From Gemmataceae bacterium (lineage in GTDB: Bacteria; Planctomycetota; Planctomycetia; Gemmatales; Gemmataceae): DNA of 64,000 bases. Under the pieces are notes generated by a model. That model had not been told where the DNA came from, did no database searches, and saw only the letters and a list, made by a program, of their open reading frames with translations. The stretch spans positions 26,146-90,145 of the forward strand of contig JALHPZ010000003.1 of assembly GCA_022842245.1 (NCBI GenBank). Direction: 5' to 3'. Shown here piece by piece: positions 8,154 through 17,552 of this stretch. Every line of letters begins with the position of its first letter. Position 1 is the stretch's first letter. The position numbers were made by a program, and so were the translations under genes.

Positions 8154-9875
8154 CTATCCGACGTCCTTCTTCCGGGTGAAGGCGCGAGCCGCCTTCAGCA
8201 TCTCGGCCGCCTCTTTGCGCGTCGTCTCGGAACGCGATTCCCCCCGCAGCATCAGCGCGATCTCCTCGATCCGGTCCGCGTCGGTCGTCAGTGGCTGGAT
8301 TGTGGTCGTCGTGCGCTTCGCGCCGGCGCGCTTGCGGATCGACCAATGCGCCGACGCGTAGCTCGCCACCTGCGGCAGGTGCGTCACGCAGAGCACCTGG
8401 TGCGTACGGCCGAGCGCTGCCAGCTTCCGGCCGAGCACGTCGCCGAGCCGCCCGCCGACGTTCGCATCGATCTCGTCGAAGACAACGAGCGTGCGGACCG
8501 GGTCGTGCGCCGCCAGCACGGTCTTGAGCGCGAGCATGGTGCGGGACAACTCGCCTCCGGAGGCCACCTTGCGCAGCGGCCGCGCCGGTTCGCCGGGGTT
8601 CGCCGTCAGCAGGATTTCGAGTTCGTCGAAACCGTCGGACGGAATCTCGACCAGGAGCGGGTCCTCGCCAATGGATTTCGTTACGAGGGAAACATCCAGC
8701 TTCGCCCGGCCCATCTGAAGATCGGCGAGATGGTCCTGTGCCTCGGCCGCGAGCTTCTTCGCAATCGCGATTCGCTTCTTCGAAAGTGTCGCCGCGATCG
8801 ACTTCACTTCGGCAAAGATCGAATGCAACTCGCGCTCGACGCCGGCGAGCTCGATTTCTTCCTTGCGGAGCGTTGCCTCGCGTTCGTCCAGCGTCGCGCG
8901 ATACGCGATCAGTTCGCCCGCCGGTTTCTGATACTTCGCCTCCAGTTTCTTGATCGCCTGCAACCGACGCTCGATGGCATCGAGCCGCTCCGGGTCGGCG
9001 GCGTACGTCTCGCTCCGGTCCCGGCAGAAATCGGCGAGGTCGCGCACCTCCACCTTCACGGCCTCGAGCCGCTTGGCCACGGTCGCGAGGTCGGCGTCGA
9101 ACTTCGACCAGTGCAGGGCTTCCTTGTGGATGCGGCCGAGCGATTCGAGCACGGAACCGTCGTCGTCGTTGAGTCGCGCGGCCGCGCCGGCGGCGAACGC
9201 CGCGAGCGATTGCGCGTGGATCAGTTTTTCCCGTTCCTTCGGCAGCTCGGCCGCCTCGTTCGGCTGGAGTTGTGCGGTGTCGAGTTCCTCCCGTTCGAAG
9301 CGGACAAGCGCGAGTTCGCGTTGCCGCGCCTGTCTCGCGTCGGAGAGGGTTTTGTGCCGTCGGCGCGATTCGCGGAGCCGATCGGCCGCCGCGGCGTACT
9401 GCTTGCGAAGGTCCGTGAGCTTGCCGAACGAATCGAGCACTTCCAACTGGTACGCCGGCTGCAGAAGGGAATAGCTCTCGCGCTGGCCGTGGATGTCCAC
9501 GAGGAGTTCGCCGAGCTTCTTGAGCGTGGCGATGGAGACGGGCTGCTCGTTGATCCAGGCACCGCTGCGCCCGGTCCGGTTGAGTTTCCGGGCGATGACG
9601 AGTTCGGCGTCCGCGATCGCATCGTTGAGGATCGCTTCGACGGCGGCCTTCTGCTCCGGTCGGGCGAACTCGAAGCGACCCGACACGCGGAGTTCCTCGG
9701 CCCCGGCGCGGATCAGGTCCGCGGAGCCGCGATCGCCGAGCAGCAGGCCAAGCGCGCCGAGCAGGAGCGACTTTCCCGCGCCGGTCTCGCCGGTCCAGGC
9801 GCCGAAGCCGGCGTCGAGTTCGACGCGCACGTCCTCGATGACGGCGAGGTTCTGCACGGCCAGTTCGCGAAGCAT
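8154..9875 (-). CDS. recN: DNA repair protein RecN
   Basis: A 573-residue SMC-like ATPase that acts at double-strand breaks. It begins with MLRELAVQNLAVIEDV, then Walker A GETGAGKS (29-36). A long coiled coil (about 150-370) contains the short central hinge. The C-terminus holds the SGGELSRTMLALK signature and the Walker B VVFDEIDANVGG, followed by the CVTHLPQVASYA segment. The length matches the family (about 550-580). The first ATG is used; a divergent oxidoreductase gene starts 95 bases away. Confidence 0.95.
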   Translation of the reverse strand: MLRELAVQNLAVIEDVRVELDAGFGAWTGETGAGKSLLLGALGLLLGDRGSADLIRAGAEELRVSGRFEFARPEQKAAVEAILNDAIADAELVIARKLNRTGRSGAWINEQPVSIATLKKLGELLVDIHGQRESYSLLQPAYQLEVLDSFGKLTDLRKQYAAAADRLRESRRRHKTLSDARQARQRELALVRFEREELDTAQLQPNEAAELPKEREKLIHAQSLAAFAAGAAARLNDDDGSVLESLGRIHKEALHWSKFDADLATVAKRLEAVKVEVRDLADFCRDRSETYAADPERLDAIERRLQAIKKLEAKYQKPAGELIAYRATLDEREATLRKEEIELAGVERELHSIFAEVKSIAATLSKKRIAIAKKLAAEAQDHLADLQMGRAKLDVSLVTKSIGEDPLLVEIPSDGFDELEILLTANPGEPARPLRKVASGGELSRTMLALKTVLAAHDPVRTLVVFDEIDANVGGRLGDVLGRKLAALGRTHQVLCVTHLPQVASYASAHWSIRKRAGAKRTTTTIQPLTTDADRIEEIALMLRGESRSETTRKEAAEMLKAARAFTRKKDVG

Positions 9876-9970
9876 AACCAGATGTTAGGTCGGTGTCCGC
9901 CCGCGTGAAGGGTTGCGGCCCCGCGGCTTCCGCCGTACCCTAGCAGCACCCGCCGCACCGGACCCTCTCC

Positions 9971-10972
9971 ATGAACCCACCGAAACTCCGCTGGGGCATC
10001 CTCGGCGATGCCGCGATCAACCAACGCCTGCTCCCCGCCTTCCGGGCGTCCAAAACGGCCGACCTGCGCGCCATCGCCAGCCGATCGCTGGAGAAGGCGA
10101 AAGCCGCGAGCGTCCGCGACGGCATCCCGGTCGCGCACCGCAGCTACCTGGATCTCTTGAAGGACCCGAACGTCGACGCGGTCTACATTCCGCTGCCGAA
10201 TCACATGCACGACGAATGGACGCGGAAAGCCGCCGACCACGGCAAGCACATTCTCTGCGAGAAGCCGTTGACCGTGACGGCACCGGAGGCCGAGAAGCTC
10301 GTGGCCTACACGCGGTCGAAGGGCGTGCGGCTCATGGACGGCTTCATGTGGCCGCACCACCCGCGCACCCACAAGATCCGCAAATTCCTCGACAGCGGAG
10401 CCATCGGCACCATCAAGAAGGTGAATACCGCCTTCACGTTCAATCTCGCCGGCCTGCCGACCAGCAACATCCGCATGCAGCCCGAAGCCGGCGGCGGCGG
10501 ACTGCTCGACGTCGGCTGCTACACCACCTACGCGATCCGCTGGTGGATGGGCGCCGAGCCGGTGAAGGTCTGGGCGACCGCGACGTTCGTCAACAACGTG
10601 GACGTCGCCATGAGCGGAGTCATGACCTTCGCCGACGGCCGCACGGCGAACTTCGACTGCGGCTTCACGCATCCCCTGCGCACGTGGGTGGAGATCGTCG
10701 GCAGCGAAGCCGTCGTCCGCGTCCCGAACATGTGGATCCCCGACGACAAGGCCGTGTTCCAGGTGCTCCGGCAGAAGGGGGACTTCGACACGGAGATCGA
10801 GGAGATCGCGACGCCGGGCGAGAACCAGATGGTGCACATGCTGGACGACTTCGCCGCGGCCGTGAGGGAGAAGCGCGAGCCGGTACCGAACCCGGACGAG
10901 GCCGTGAAACTCGGCCGGGTGATGGATGCCCTGGCGAAGTCGGCCCGGGAAGGAATCGAGGTCAAGGTCTAA
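9971..10972 (+). CDS. Gfo/Idh/MocA family oxidoreductase
   Basis: A 333-residue NAD(P)-dependent oxidoreductase of the glucose-fructose oxidoreductase / inositol dehydrogenase family. It opens with the Rossmann strand RWGILGDAAINQ, in which the usual GxGxxG is altered to GDAAIN. The EKPLTV motif with the catalytic Lys is at about residue 97, and the C-terminal half carries the dimerisation sheet. The substrate cannot be told from sequence; such proteins are numerous in planctomycetes and usually act on sugars or sugar acids. No signal peptide is visible. It is followed by an inverted-repeat element. Confidence 0.9.
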   Translation: MNPPKLRWGILGDAAINQRLLPAFRASKTADLRAIASRSLEKAKAASVRDGIPVAHRSYLDLLKDPNVDAVYIPLPNHMHDEWTRKAADHGKHILCEKPLTVTAPEAEKLVAYTRSKGVRLMDGFMWPHHPRTHKIRKFLDSGAIGTIKKVNTAFTFNLAGLPTSNIRMQPEAGGGGLLDVGCYTTYAIRWWMGAEPVKVWATATFVNNVDVAMSGVMTFADGRTANFDCGFTHPLRTWVEIVGSEAVVRVPNMWIPDDKAVFQVLRQKGDFDTEIEEIATPGENQMVHMLDDFAAAVREKREPVPNPDEAVKLGRVMDALAKSAREGIEVKV

Positions 10973-10977
10973 GAGTT

Positions 10978-11098
10978 TCACCACTGAGGACACAGAGGGC
11001 ACAGAGGGAAGAAGGAAGACAGGACCGTTTTTCCGATCAATCCATTCTCTCGTGTCTTTCTCTGTACCCTCTGTGATCTCTGTGGTTCATTCGATCTT
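10978..11098. repeat. Intergenic inverted-repeat element A
   Basis: The left arm (10982-11012) starts ACCACTGAGGACACAGAGGG; the right arm (about 11055-11092) reads as its imperfect complement, CCCTCTGTGATCTCTGTGGT. Each arm is built of ~9-bp degenerate units around ACAGAGG. A ~40-bp spacer separates them. It fills the gap between two plus-strand genes. Confidence 0.85.
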
Positions 11099-11113
11099 CT
11101 TGGAGTCCCACAC

Positions 11114-11989
11114 GTGTTCGTCGCGTTGACACTACTGGCCCTTGCCCCGGCCGCGCCGCCAGCCGTGGCGCTCAAGGACGGCGACCGGATCGTCTGGATC
11201 GGCAATGCCCTCGCCGAGCGCGAGCAGCGCTACGGACATTGGGAGACCGCCCTCCACTGCAAATTCCCGGAACGCAACCTGACTGTCCGCAACCTCGGCT
11301 GGTCCGGCGATACGGTCTATGGTGACGCCCGCGCCGGCTTCGAGGACGCCAAGAAGGGCTACGAACGGCTCGTGAGCCTGACGCTCGAACTGAAACCGAC
11401 GATGATCTTCGTCAGCTACGGCTTGAACGAATCGTTCGAGGGGCCGTCCGGCGTGGCGAAGTTCCAGAAGGGGCTGGAGAAACTGCTCGATTCGCTCGCG
11501 CCGTCGAAGGCGCGGGTGGTGTTGTTCTCGCCTCGCCCGTTCGAGAAGTCGCGGGCGCTGCCCGACCCGACGGAGCGGAACAAGGTACTCCAACTCTACG
11601 TGCAGGCGATCCGCGAGGTCGCGGACAATCGCGGCCACCGATACGCCGACTTGTTCTTTGCCGGCCTCGACCACCAGAAGAATGCCGAACAGCGCTTCAC
11701 CGACAACGGCATGCACCTGACGGATGCAGGGTACGAGGCGACGATTCCGGAATTCCTCTCGGCGCTCGGCCTCACCTGGAGCGGCGAGGACCCGAAGAAG
11801 TTCGATGCGGTGCGCACGGCGGTGCGAAAGAAGAACGAGCTCTTCTTCCACCGCTGGCGGCCGCAAAACGAGACATATCTCTTCGGCTTCCGCAAGCACG
11901 AACAGGGGAAGAACGCGAAGGAGATCGTCGAGTTCGACCCTCTGATCGCGAAGGCGGAGGAAGAGTTGAAGCAGGCGCTGGCGAAGTAA
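11114..11989 (+). CDS. SGNH/GDSL-fold secreted protein lacking the usual nucleophile Ser
   Basis: A 291-residue protein with a short signal peptide (about 1-20, GTG start, GGAG eight bases upstream). It has the SGNH hydrolase plan: block I at VWIGNALAER, block II NLGWSGD, block III SYGLNESF with the conserved Asn, and block V DNGMHLTDAGY with the Asp-x-x-His pair. In block I the usual GDS is replaced by GNA, so the nucleophile Ser is missing. From memory of the family, this variant is common in planctomycetes and is often joined to or beside PVC-type heme-binding proteins; such a protein is encoded just downstream, after a toxin-antitoxin-like pair. It may be a degenerate hydrolase or a binding module. 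Confidence 0.8.
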   Translation: MFVALTLLALAPAAPPAVALKDGDRIVWIGNALAEREQRYGHWETALHCKFPERNLTVRNLGWSGDTVYGDARAGFEDAKKGYERLVSLTLELKPTMIFVSYGLNESFEGPSGVAKFQKGLEKLLDSLAPSKARVVLFSPRPFEKSRALPDPTERNKVLQLYVQAIREVADNRGHRYADLFFAGLDHQKNAEQRFTDNGMHLTDAGYEATIPEFLSALGLTWSGEDPKKFDAVRTAVRKKNELFFHRWRPQNETYLFGFRKHEQGKNAKEIVEFDPLIAKAEEELKQALAK

Positions 11990-12009
11990 ACCCAAATGTC
12001 ACAATTTCC

Positions 12010-12483
12010 ATGAAACCGCGTGTTTTCATCGAAACTACGATCCCCAGCTATCTGACGGCGTGGGCGAGTTCGGATTTGGTGCGGGCCGCGCATCAGCAGT
12101 TGACCAAAGCGTGGTGGGCCGGTCGGGATCGATACGACCTCTACACCTCGCGGCTTGTGATCCAAGAGTGTGAAGCGGGAGATCCGGTGGCGGCAGCCGA
12201 GCGATTGGCCGCGATCGCGGATATCCCGTTGTTGCAACAGACGGAGCGGATCGGCGAGCTCGCGGAAGCCTTGATTCGGGGAATGCCGCTCCCGCCCAAG
12301 GCAATGTCGGATTCACTGCATATCGCTACCGCGGCGGTTCACGGGATAGAATACCTTCTGACTTGGAATAGTACGCACATCGCCAACGTGACGTTGCGGC
12401 CGCGTATCGAAAATGTATGTAGAACCGCCGGTTACGAACCACCGCTGATCTGTACGCCCGAGGAGTTGAACGATGGCGGATGA
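12010..12483 (+). CDS. PIN-domain protein (VapC-like toxin)
   Basis: A 157-residue PIN-domain protein, probably an endoribonuclease toxin. The N-terminus reads MKPRVFIETTIPSYL, with Glu in the place of the first acidic residue often seen in this subgroup. The middle has the SRLVIQECEAGD helix, and the second half has AMSDSLHIATAAVHG followed by LLTWNSTHIAN. Length and order fit the family. It overlaps the next small gene by 11 bases, the usual arrangement of a toxin with its partner, though here the partner comes second. Confidence 0.82.
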   Translation: MKPRVFIETTIPSYLTAWASSDLVRAAHQQLTKAWWAGRDRYDLYTSRLVIQECEAGDPVAAAERLAAIADIPLLQQTERIGELAEALIRGMPLPPKAMSDSLHIATAAVHGIEYLLTWNSTHIANVTLRPRIENVCRTAGYEPPLICTPEELNDGG

Positions 12484-12703
12484 TGACATTCTTCAGGAAA
12501 TTCGGGCCACGCGCGATGCCTTCGCCGCGAAGCACAATTGCGACGTACGCGCCATGATTGCCGAACTCCGGAGCAAGGACGCAACGGATTCCCGATTGGT
12601 CGTTACCCTCGAGCCGCGACCGGTGACGACATCGAACCTTGGAATCGGCATCGGTGCGGTCGTTTCCAGTGTCTCCATTGAGCCTACCTCGATCCCATCC
12701 TGA
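12473..12703 (+). CDS. Probable antitoxin partner of the PIN-domain protein
   Basis: A 76-residue protein starting inside the end of the PIN gene. Residues 1-37 form a charged helix of the type EIRATRDAFAAKHNCDVRAMI, familiar from short partner proteins of this PIN subgroup. The last ~35 residues are unlike that family and may be a read-on tail: such partners are often nearer 50 residues. The role is inferred from position and the helical N-terminus; no DNA-binding domain is evident. Confidence 0.6.
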   Translation: MADDDILQEIRATRDAFAAKHNCDVRAMIAELRSKDATDSRLVVTLEPRPVTTSNLGIGIGAVVSSVSIEPTSIPS

Positions 12704-12722
12704 ATCGGCGATACTTCCAACC

Positions 12723-15700
12723 ATGCGTACCCTCTCGTTCACCGCTCTCCTCCTAGTCCCCCATCTCGCCCTCGCCCAGGCGAACGCCGTCGTGCCGGAT
12801 CCGGACCCGGAGATCGAACGCAAGTCGTTCATCGTCGCGCCCGGGTTCGAGGTGAACCTGTTCGCCGGCGATCCGCTGCTCGCGAAACCGCTGCAGATCA
12901 ATTTCGACCCGGCCGGGCGTCTCTGGGTGTCGTCCAGCGAGGTCTACCCGCAGATCAAGCCGGGCGAGAAGGCCAACGACAAGATCCTGATCCTCGAAGA
13001 CACCGATGGCGACGGCAAGGCCGACAAGACCACGGTCTTCGCCGATGGCCTGCTCATCCCGACGGGAGTCGAACCCGGCGACGGCGGCGCGTACGTCGCC
13101 AACAGCACCGAACTCGTCCACCTGAGCGCCAGCAAGCCCGGCGGCAAGGCCGACCGGTCCCGCGTCCTCCTCTCCGGCTTCGGCACCGAGGACACGCACC
13201 ACATCATCCACACCTTCCGCTGGGGGCCGGACCAGTCGCTCTATTTCAACCAGTCCATCTACATCCACAGCCACCTCGAAACGCCGCACGGCGTCAAACG
13301 CCTCAACGGCGGCGGCATCTGGCGCTACCGGCCCGAGACCGAACAACTCGACGTCTTCGTCCGCGGCTTCGTCAATACCTGGGGCCATCACTTCGATAAG
13401 TACGGCCAGTCGCTCATCACCGATGGGGCGTATGGGGAAGGCGTGAACCACGGCATCCCGGGCGCGTACTACGTCACCGCCGTCGGCGCCACTCGGCTCC
13501 TGAGCGGAATGAACCCCGGCAGCCCGAAGCACTGCGGACTCGAAGTCGTCAGCGGCCGGCACCTGCCCGACGACTGGCAGGGGAACGTCATCACCAACGA
13601 CTTCCGCGGCCACCGCGTCTGCCGGTTCGTCCTCCGCGACGCCGCCAGCACCTATGAATCCCGCGAGATGACGGAGATCATCAAGACGAACCACCCCGCC
13701 TTCCGCCCGATCGATGTGAAGATGGGGCCGGACGGAGCGATCTACGTCGCCGACTGGTACAACCCGATCATCCAGCACGGCGAAGTCGACTTCCGTGACC
13801 CGCGCCGCGACAAGACGCACGGCCGCATCTGGCGGATCACGGCCAAGGGCCGGCCGCTCGTTCCGAAGCCGAAGCTCGTGGACGCGACGGTGCCGGAACT
13901 ATTGGAACAGTTGAAAAGCCCGGAGGGCTGGACGCGGCAGGCGGCGAAGCGCGTGCTGAAGGAGCGCGGTGCCGACGCCGTGCTGCCGGCGCTCGACGCC
14001 TGGGTGAAGGCGCTGCCCGCCGACTCGGAACACGCCCGGCTCGAAGCTGAATGGGTGCGTCAATCGTTCGGCCGGTCGACGATGGCCGCGCTCGAACCGC
14101 TCCTGACCGCGAAGGATCCGCACGTGCGCTCCGCTGCCGTGCGCATCGTGTCGGATTCCTGGATGAACCTGAACAAACCCGGAGACTGGAGCGACGCCGC
14201 TCTCAAGGACGATCACGCGCAGGTCCGGCTCGAAGCCGTCCGCGCCGTCGCCGGCTGGAAGGTACCGACGGCCGTCGAGCACGCCCTCGGCGTCCTCAAG
14301 CTGCCGATGGACCCCGTGCTTGACTACGCCCTCTGGCTGACCGTCCGTGAACTCGAACCCTACTGGCTGCCCGCCTTCAAGGTGGGACAGTTGACACTCG
14401 GCGGCGACGCCCGCGCCGTCGCATTCGCCCTCAATGCCAGTGGCAACCCGGAGGCCGTGAAAAGCATCGTCCGCCTCGCCGACGATGCGAACGCCGCGAA
14501 GGAACAACGCCTCGCCATGTGGCAGCTCGTCGCGAAGATCGGCGGACCGGACGAACTCATGGCCGCGTTCAACCGGGGCCTGCCGCTCGGCTCGGACGAA
14601 TTCCGCGAAACGACACTGGCGGCGATCGAGGACTCGATCCGCGCCCGGAAGCTCGCCATCGCCAGGCTCGATGGTTGGGAGGATCTCGCCAAATACCTCG
14701 ACGACCCGCGCCCCGGCATCCGCGCCACGTCCCTGCGGCTCATGGGCCTCGTGAAGTTCGAACTGTTCCGCAAAGACTTGCAGGTCCGCGCCGGCGACGC
14801 GAAGGTCGCCCCGGCCGAACGCGCCGCCGCGTTCGACGGACTCGTGTCCCTCGGCGGGCCGAAGACCAACGAATTCCTCGCCAAGTCCACCGCGAAGGAC
14901 CAGCCGGCCCTGATGCGCCGGCTGGCGGCGCAGGCGCTCGCGGGCGTCGATCTCGCCGCCGCCGCGAAGGCCTCCGCCGACATCCTCGCGTCCTCCGACG
15001 GCAAGGACGACCCGACCGACCTCTACATGGCGTTCATCTCCCGCAAGGGCGGCCCGGCCGCGCTCGCCAAGGCGCTCAAGGACGCCAAGCTCCCCGCCGA
15101 CGTGGCGAAGGTCGGCCTGCGGTCGATCCGCTCTTCGTCGCAGAACCTGCCCGAACTCGTCGCGGCGATCACGAAGGCCGGCAACCTCGGCGCGGCCCGC
15201 AAGGAGCCGACCGTCGACGAGGTGAAACAGTACGTCGCCGACGTGCTCAAGTCCGGCGACCCGGTCCGCGGCGAAGCGATCTACCGCCGCAAGGAACTCC
15301 AGTGCCTGAACTGCCACGCTATCGCCGGCACCGGCGGGCAGGTCGGCCCGGACATGACCAGCATCGGCGCGAGCGCCCAGCCCGACTACCTCGTCGAGTC
15401 GCTGCTCATCCCGAACAAGGCCGTGAAGGAAGGATACCACGCCATCGAAGTGAACCGCCTCTCCGGGCAGGTCGTCAGCGGCATCAAGCTCCGTGAGACG
15501 CCGAAGGAACTGGTGATTCGCAACGCCGAGGACAAGGAAATCGCCATCCCGGTCGACGACATCGACACGCGCAAGCAGACCCGCTCCATCATGCCCGACG
15601 GCCTCACCGACAGCCTGACCCGGCAGGAGTTCGTTGACCTCGCCCGCTTCCTCTCGGAACTCGGCAAGGTCGGCCCGTACGCCCCCAGCACGGCACGCCT

Positions 15701-16142
15701 CGTCCGCCGCTGGCAATACCTCGACCCCACGCCGGCCGCGACGAACCTCTTCCGCCGCAACCGCGTCACGAGCGCCGTCGAGAAGCCGAACGATTTCCCC
15801 TGGGCCGCGAGCTACGCGAAGGTGAATGGAGATTTGCCACTCGCCGAGATCCCGCGCTTCGTCGTCTGGAACGGCTCCGATCCGCTCTCCGTCGTGCGCT
15901 TCCAGTTGAACGCGACCGTCGGCGGCCCGGCCGCGATCAAACTCAACGGCGCCGAAGGTTTGTCAATTTACGTCGGCGAAACGTCGGTCGAAGCCAAGGC
16001 CGAGACGGTATTCGAATTGAAGCCCAGTATGACGACGGTGACGGTCGTCGTCGATCGCTCGAAACGAAAATCGGATTTGCGAGTAGAGTTGATCGACGTG
16101 GCCAACTCTCCGGCGAGAGTCGCGATAGTGGGCGGGAAGTAA
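12723..16142 (+). CDS. PVC-type heme-binding CxxCH protein (membrane-bound dehydrogenase domain, HEAT repeats, cytochrome domain)
   Basis: A 1139-residue secreted protein. A signal peptide (1-20, ending ALAQA) is followed by a beta-propeller dehydrogenase-like domain (about 30-390) containing EDTDGDGKAD and IYVADWYNPI. HEAT-like helical repeats follow (about 390-830). A c-type heme domain then carries CLNCH at 861-865 and a VGPDMTSIGA loop. The C-terminus (about 1000-1139) is a beta domain. Such proteins are abundant in Planctomycetota and Verrucomicrobiota and are thought to oxidise extracytoplasmic sugars or alcohols. The ATG at 12723 is chosen over 12639 because it begins the signal peptide and clears the upstream gene. 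Confidence 0.92.
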   Translation: MRTLSFTALLLVPHLALAQANAVVPDPDPEIERKSFIVAPGFEVNLFAGDPLLAKPLQINFDPAGRLWVSSSEVYPQIKPGEKANDKILILEDTDGDGKADKTTVFADGLLIPTGVEPGDGGAYVANSTELVHLSASKPGGKADRSRVLLSGFGTEDTHHIIHTFRWGPDQSLYFNQSIYIHSHLETPHGVKRLNGGGIWRYRPETEQLDVFVRGFVNTWGHHFDKYGQSLITDGAYGEGVNHGIPGAYYVTAVGATRLLSGMNPGSPKHCGLEVVSGRHLPDDWQGNVITNDFRGHRVCRFVLRDAASTYESREMTEIIKTNHPAFRPIDVKMGPDGAIYVADWYNPIIQHGEVDFRDPRRDKTHGRIWRITAKGRPLVPKPKLVDATVPELLEQLKSPEGWTRQAAKRVLKERGADAVLPALDAWVKALPADSEHARLEAEWVRQSFGRSTMAALEPLLTAKDPHVRSAAVRIVSDSWMNLNKPGDWSDAALKDDHAQVRLEAVRAVAGWKVPTAVEHALGVLKLPMDPVLDYALWLTVRELEPYWLPAFKVGQLTLGGDARAVAFALNASGNPEAVKSIVRLADDANAAKEQRLAMWQLVAKIGGPDELMAAFNRGLPLGSDEFRETTLAAIEDSIRARKLAIARLDGWEDLAKYLDDPRPGIRATSLRLMGLVKFELFRKDLQVRAGDAKVAPAERAAAFDGLVSLGGPKTNEFLAKSTAKDQPALMRRLAAQALAGVDLAAAAKASADILASSDGKDDPTDLYMAFISRKGGPAALAKALKDAKLPADVAKVGLRSIRSSSQNLPELVAAITKAGNLGAARKEPTVDEVKQYVADVLKSGDPVRGEAIYRRKELQCLNCHAIAGTGGQVGPDMTSIGASAQPDYLVESLLIPNKAVKEGYHAIEVNRLSGQVVSGIKLRETPKELVIRNAEDKEIAIPVDDIDTRKQTRSIMPDGLTDSLTRQEFVDLARFLSELGKVGPYAPSTARLVRRWQYLDPTPAATNLFRRNRVTSAVEKPNDFPWAASYAKVNGDLPLAEIPRFVVWNGSDPLSVVRFQLNATVGGPAAIKLNGAEGLSIYVGETSVEAKAETVFELKPSMTTVTVVVDRSKRKSDLRVELIDVANSPARVAIVGGK

Positions 16143-16148
16143 GATCGG

Positions 16149-16222
16149 TAGAGTTCACGAAAGCCCGAAAAGAAGGCAGATTATTTTCGGGCTTTCGTTC
16201 TTTCGGGTTTTCGTGATCTCTT
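16149..16222. repeat. Intergenic inverted-repeat element D
   Basis: The left arm CACGAAAGCCCGAAAAGAAGG is matched by the complementary right arm ending TTTCGGGTTTTCGTGATC. The right arm read in reverse is a run of ~8-bp CGAAA(A/G)CC-like units. It lies between two convergent genes and could also serve as a two-way terminator. Confidence 0.8.
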
Positions 16223-16961
16223 ACTTTCCAAGCATCCCCTTCAATTCCTTCGCCAGTTCTCCGATCAATCGGTGGCATTCCTTCCGCGCCGTCGCGAAAC
16301 CGTCGGCGGTCGGGTTCGATTGCTTCAAATAGTCCAGCACCACCGCCTCCGCCTCGGCGAGCTTCGGGCAGCCCTTCGCGATGCCGTCGGCCAGTTCGTG
16401 CGGCACGACGGCGACGCCGTTGCGGTCGCCATGGAGCAGGTCGCCGGGGTTGATCCAGACGCCGCCGACACTTACCGGCACGTTCAACTCCGCGATCTGG
16501 CAGTAGCCGTGCGAGGCGACCGTGCCGTTCGTGAAGCAGGGGAACCCCAGCGCCTCCACCTGGTCGAGGTCGCGGCCCGTGCCGCTCGTCACGAGGCCGA
16601 CGCAGCCGAAGGCCTTGTAGCTCGAACACATCACTTCGCCGAAAGTCGCGGCCACGCTCGGGTCGTCGAGGTCCTGGAAGACGATCACCTTCGGCCCCGG
16701 AATGCCTTCGAGCATCCGCACCTGCTTCTCGAGACCAGCGTATACGTCGCCGGCCTTCGGCTTCGCCCCGGCGCGGAAGGTGGCCGTCACGGCATAGCCG
16801 ACCATTGGCGGCAACTGCGGGAAGCAGGCGCGAATGCGGCTGTCGAGGTAGCCGGCCGTGCGCGGGATGGCGTCGAAGAGTTCCATCACGTTGCAGATGG
16901 TTGGCGTGTCGTAGCGGCCGAGCGCTTCGAGCGTCGCGGTGGAATGCGGGGTGCTGTTCAT
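16221..16961 (-). CDS. RraA-like family protein (aldolase/decarboxylase fold)
   Basis: A 246-residue protein of the RraA / 4-hydroxy-4-methyl-2-oxoglutarate aldolase family. It shows the GEVMCSSYKAFGCVGLVTSG segment, the RD pair in TGRDLDQV and the metal-binding Asp region GDLLHGDRNGVAVVP. The N-terminus YDTPTICNVMELF is typical of family members that act on keto-acids rather than on RNase E. It stands alone between a convergent cytochrome-like gene and a divergent unknown gene, so the substrate is unknown. Confidence 0.85.
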   Translation of the reverse strand: MNSTPHSTATLEALGRYDTPTICNVMELFDAIPRTAGYLDSRIRACFPQLPPMVGYAVTATFRAGAKPKAGDVYAGLEKQVRMLEGIPGPKVIVFQDLDDPSVAATFGEVMCSSYKAFGCVGLVTSGTGRDLDQVEALGFPCFTNGTVASHGYCQIAELNVPVSVGGVWINPGDLLHGDRNGVAVVPHELADGIAKGCPKLAEAEAVVLDYLKQSNPTADGFATARKECHRLIGELAKELKGMLGK

Positions 16962-17116
16962 TTTGGTTATCTCTCGGGATTCGTCCGGTCTTTCCTATCG
17001 AGCGGGCCGTCGGCAGTCCGGCGTCGGAAAAATGGACTAGGCAACACTGCGGAATTTGGGCAAAATGGGGCTATAGGAACAAGCCCGGAAACTGGACGAT
17101 CCGCGGGAGTCAGGGA

Positions 17117-17536
17117 ATGGACGATGTTCGCGCGTTGCTGGAAGCCCTCGACGATAAGCCCTTCCTCCAAGGCCACCTGCGCGGCCTGCTCCATATCCTG
17201 ATCGGTCGCCGCATCACCAAGGCCGACGGGACCGTCGTCTCGTCCGGCCTCACCTGGCGGCAACTGGCCACGCTTTTGAAAGCCTCGAAGTTCAACAAGG
17301 ACCTCGTCGCCGAACTCGGCGCCGACCCCGACGCGATCGCCCCGCGCGACCGCGAGAAGATGTGGTACCTCGCCATCGCACTGGCCCGGGTCGATTCGCT
17401 GGACGCGATCGAACAGGCCGACCGCCTGATGCCGTCGCTCAAACAACTCGGCTACTCCGTCGGCCCCTCGCCGACCGTGGGGACATCCATGCCGGCTTCG
17501 CCGCCGACGGCACCGCTCAAAAAGAAACGGAAATAG
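17117..17536 (+). CDS. Hypothetical protein, helical
   Basis: A 139-residue soluble protein with no recognised domain. It is mainly helical up to about residue 118, with a conserved-looking HLRGLLHILIGRRI segment (20-33), and ends in a Pro/Ala-rich, Lys-rich tail (KKKRK). The reading frame extends upstream into the RraA intergenic region, but the ATG at 17117 has GGGAG/AGGGA before it and the upstream part is compositionally unlike protein. Element C follows its stop. Confidence 0.6.
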   Translation: MDDVRALLEALDDKPFLQGHLRGLLHILIGRRITKADGTVVSSGLTWRQLATLLKASKFNKDLVAELGADPDAIAPRDREKMWYLAIALARVDSLDAIEQADRLMPSLKQLGYSVGPSPTVGTSMPASPPTAPLKKKRK

Positions 17537-17552
17537 ATCCGAGACGATGGCT

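Noticed and set aside
6498..9908. A very long open frame (over 1100 codons) on the plus strand opposite the DUF4129-like gene and recN
   Set aside because: It is the mirror of two well-supported minus-strand genes, is very rich in Arg, and has no family features. Long antisense frames are expected at this GC content.
10978..11098. Possible CRISPR repeat unit in element A
   Set aside because: The units are adjacent and degenerate and form two opposed arms; there is no alternation of repeat and spacer.
13899..15716. A 600-codon minus-strand frame within the PVC-type cytochrome gene
   Set aside because: The plus strand has a clear signal peptide, HEAT repeats and CxxCH; the antisense frame has none.
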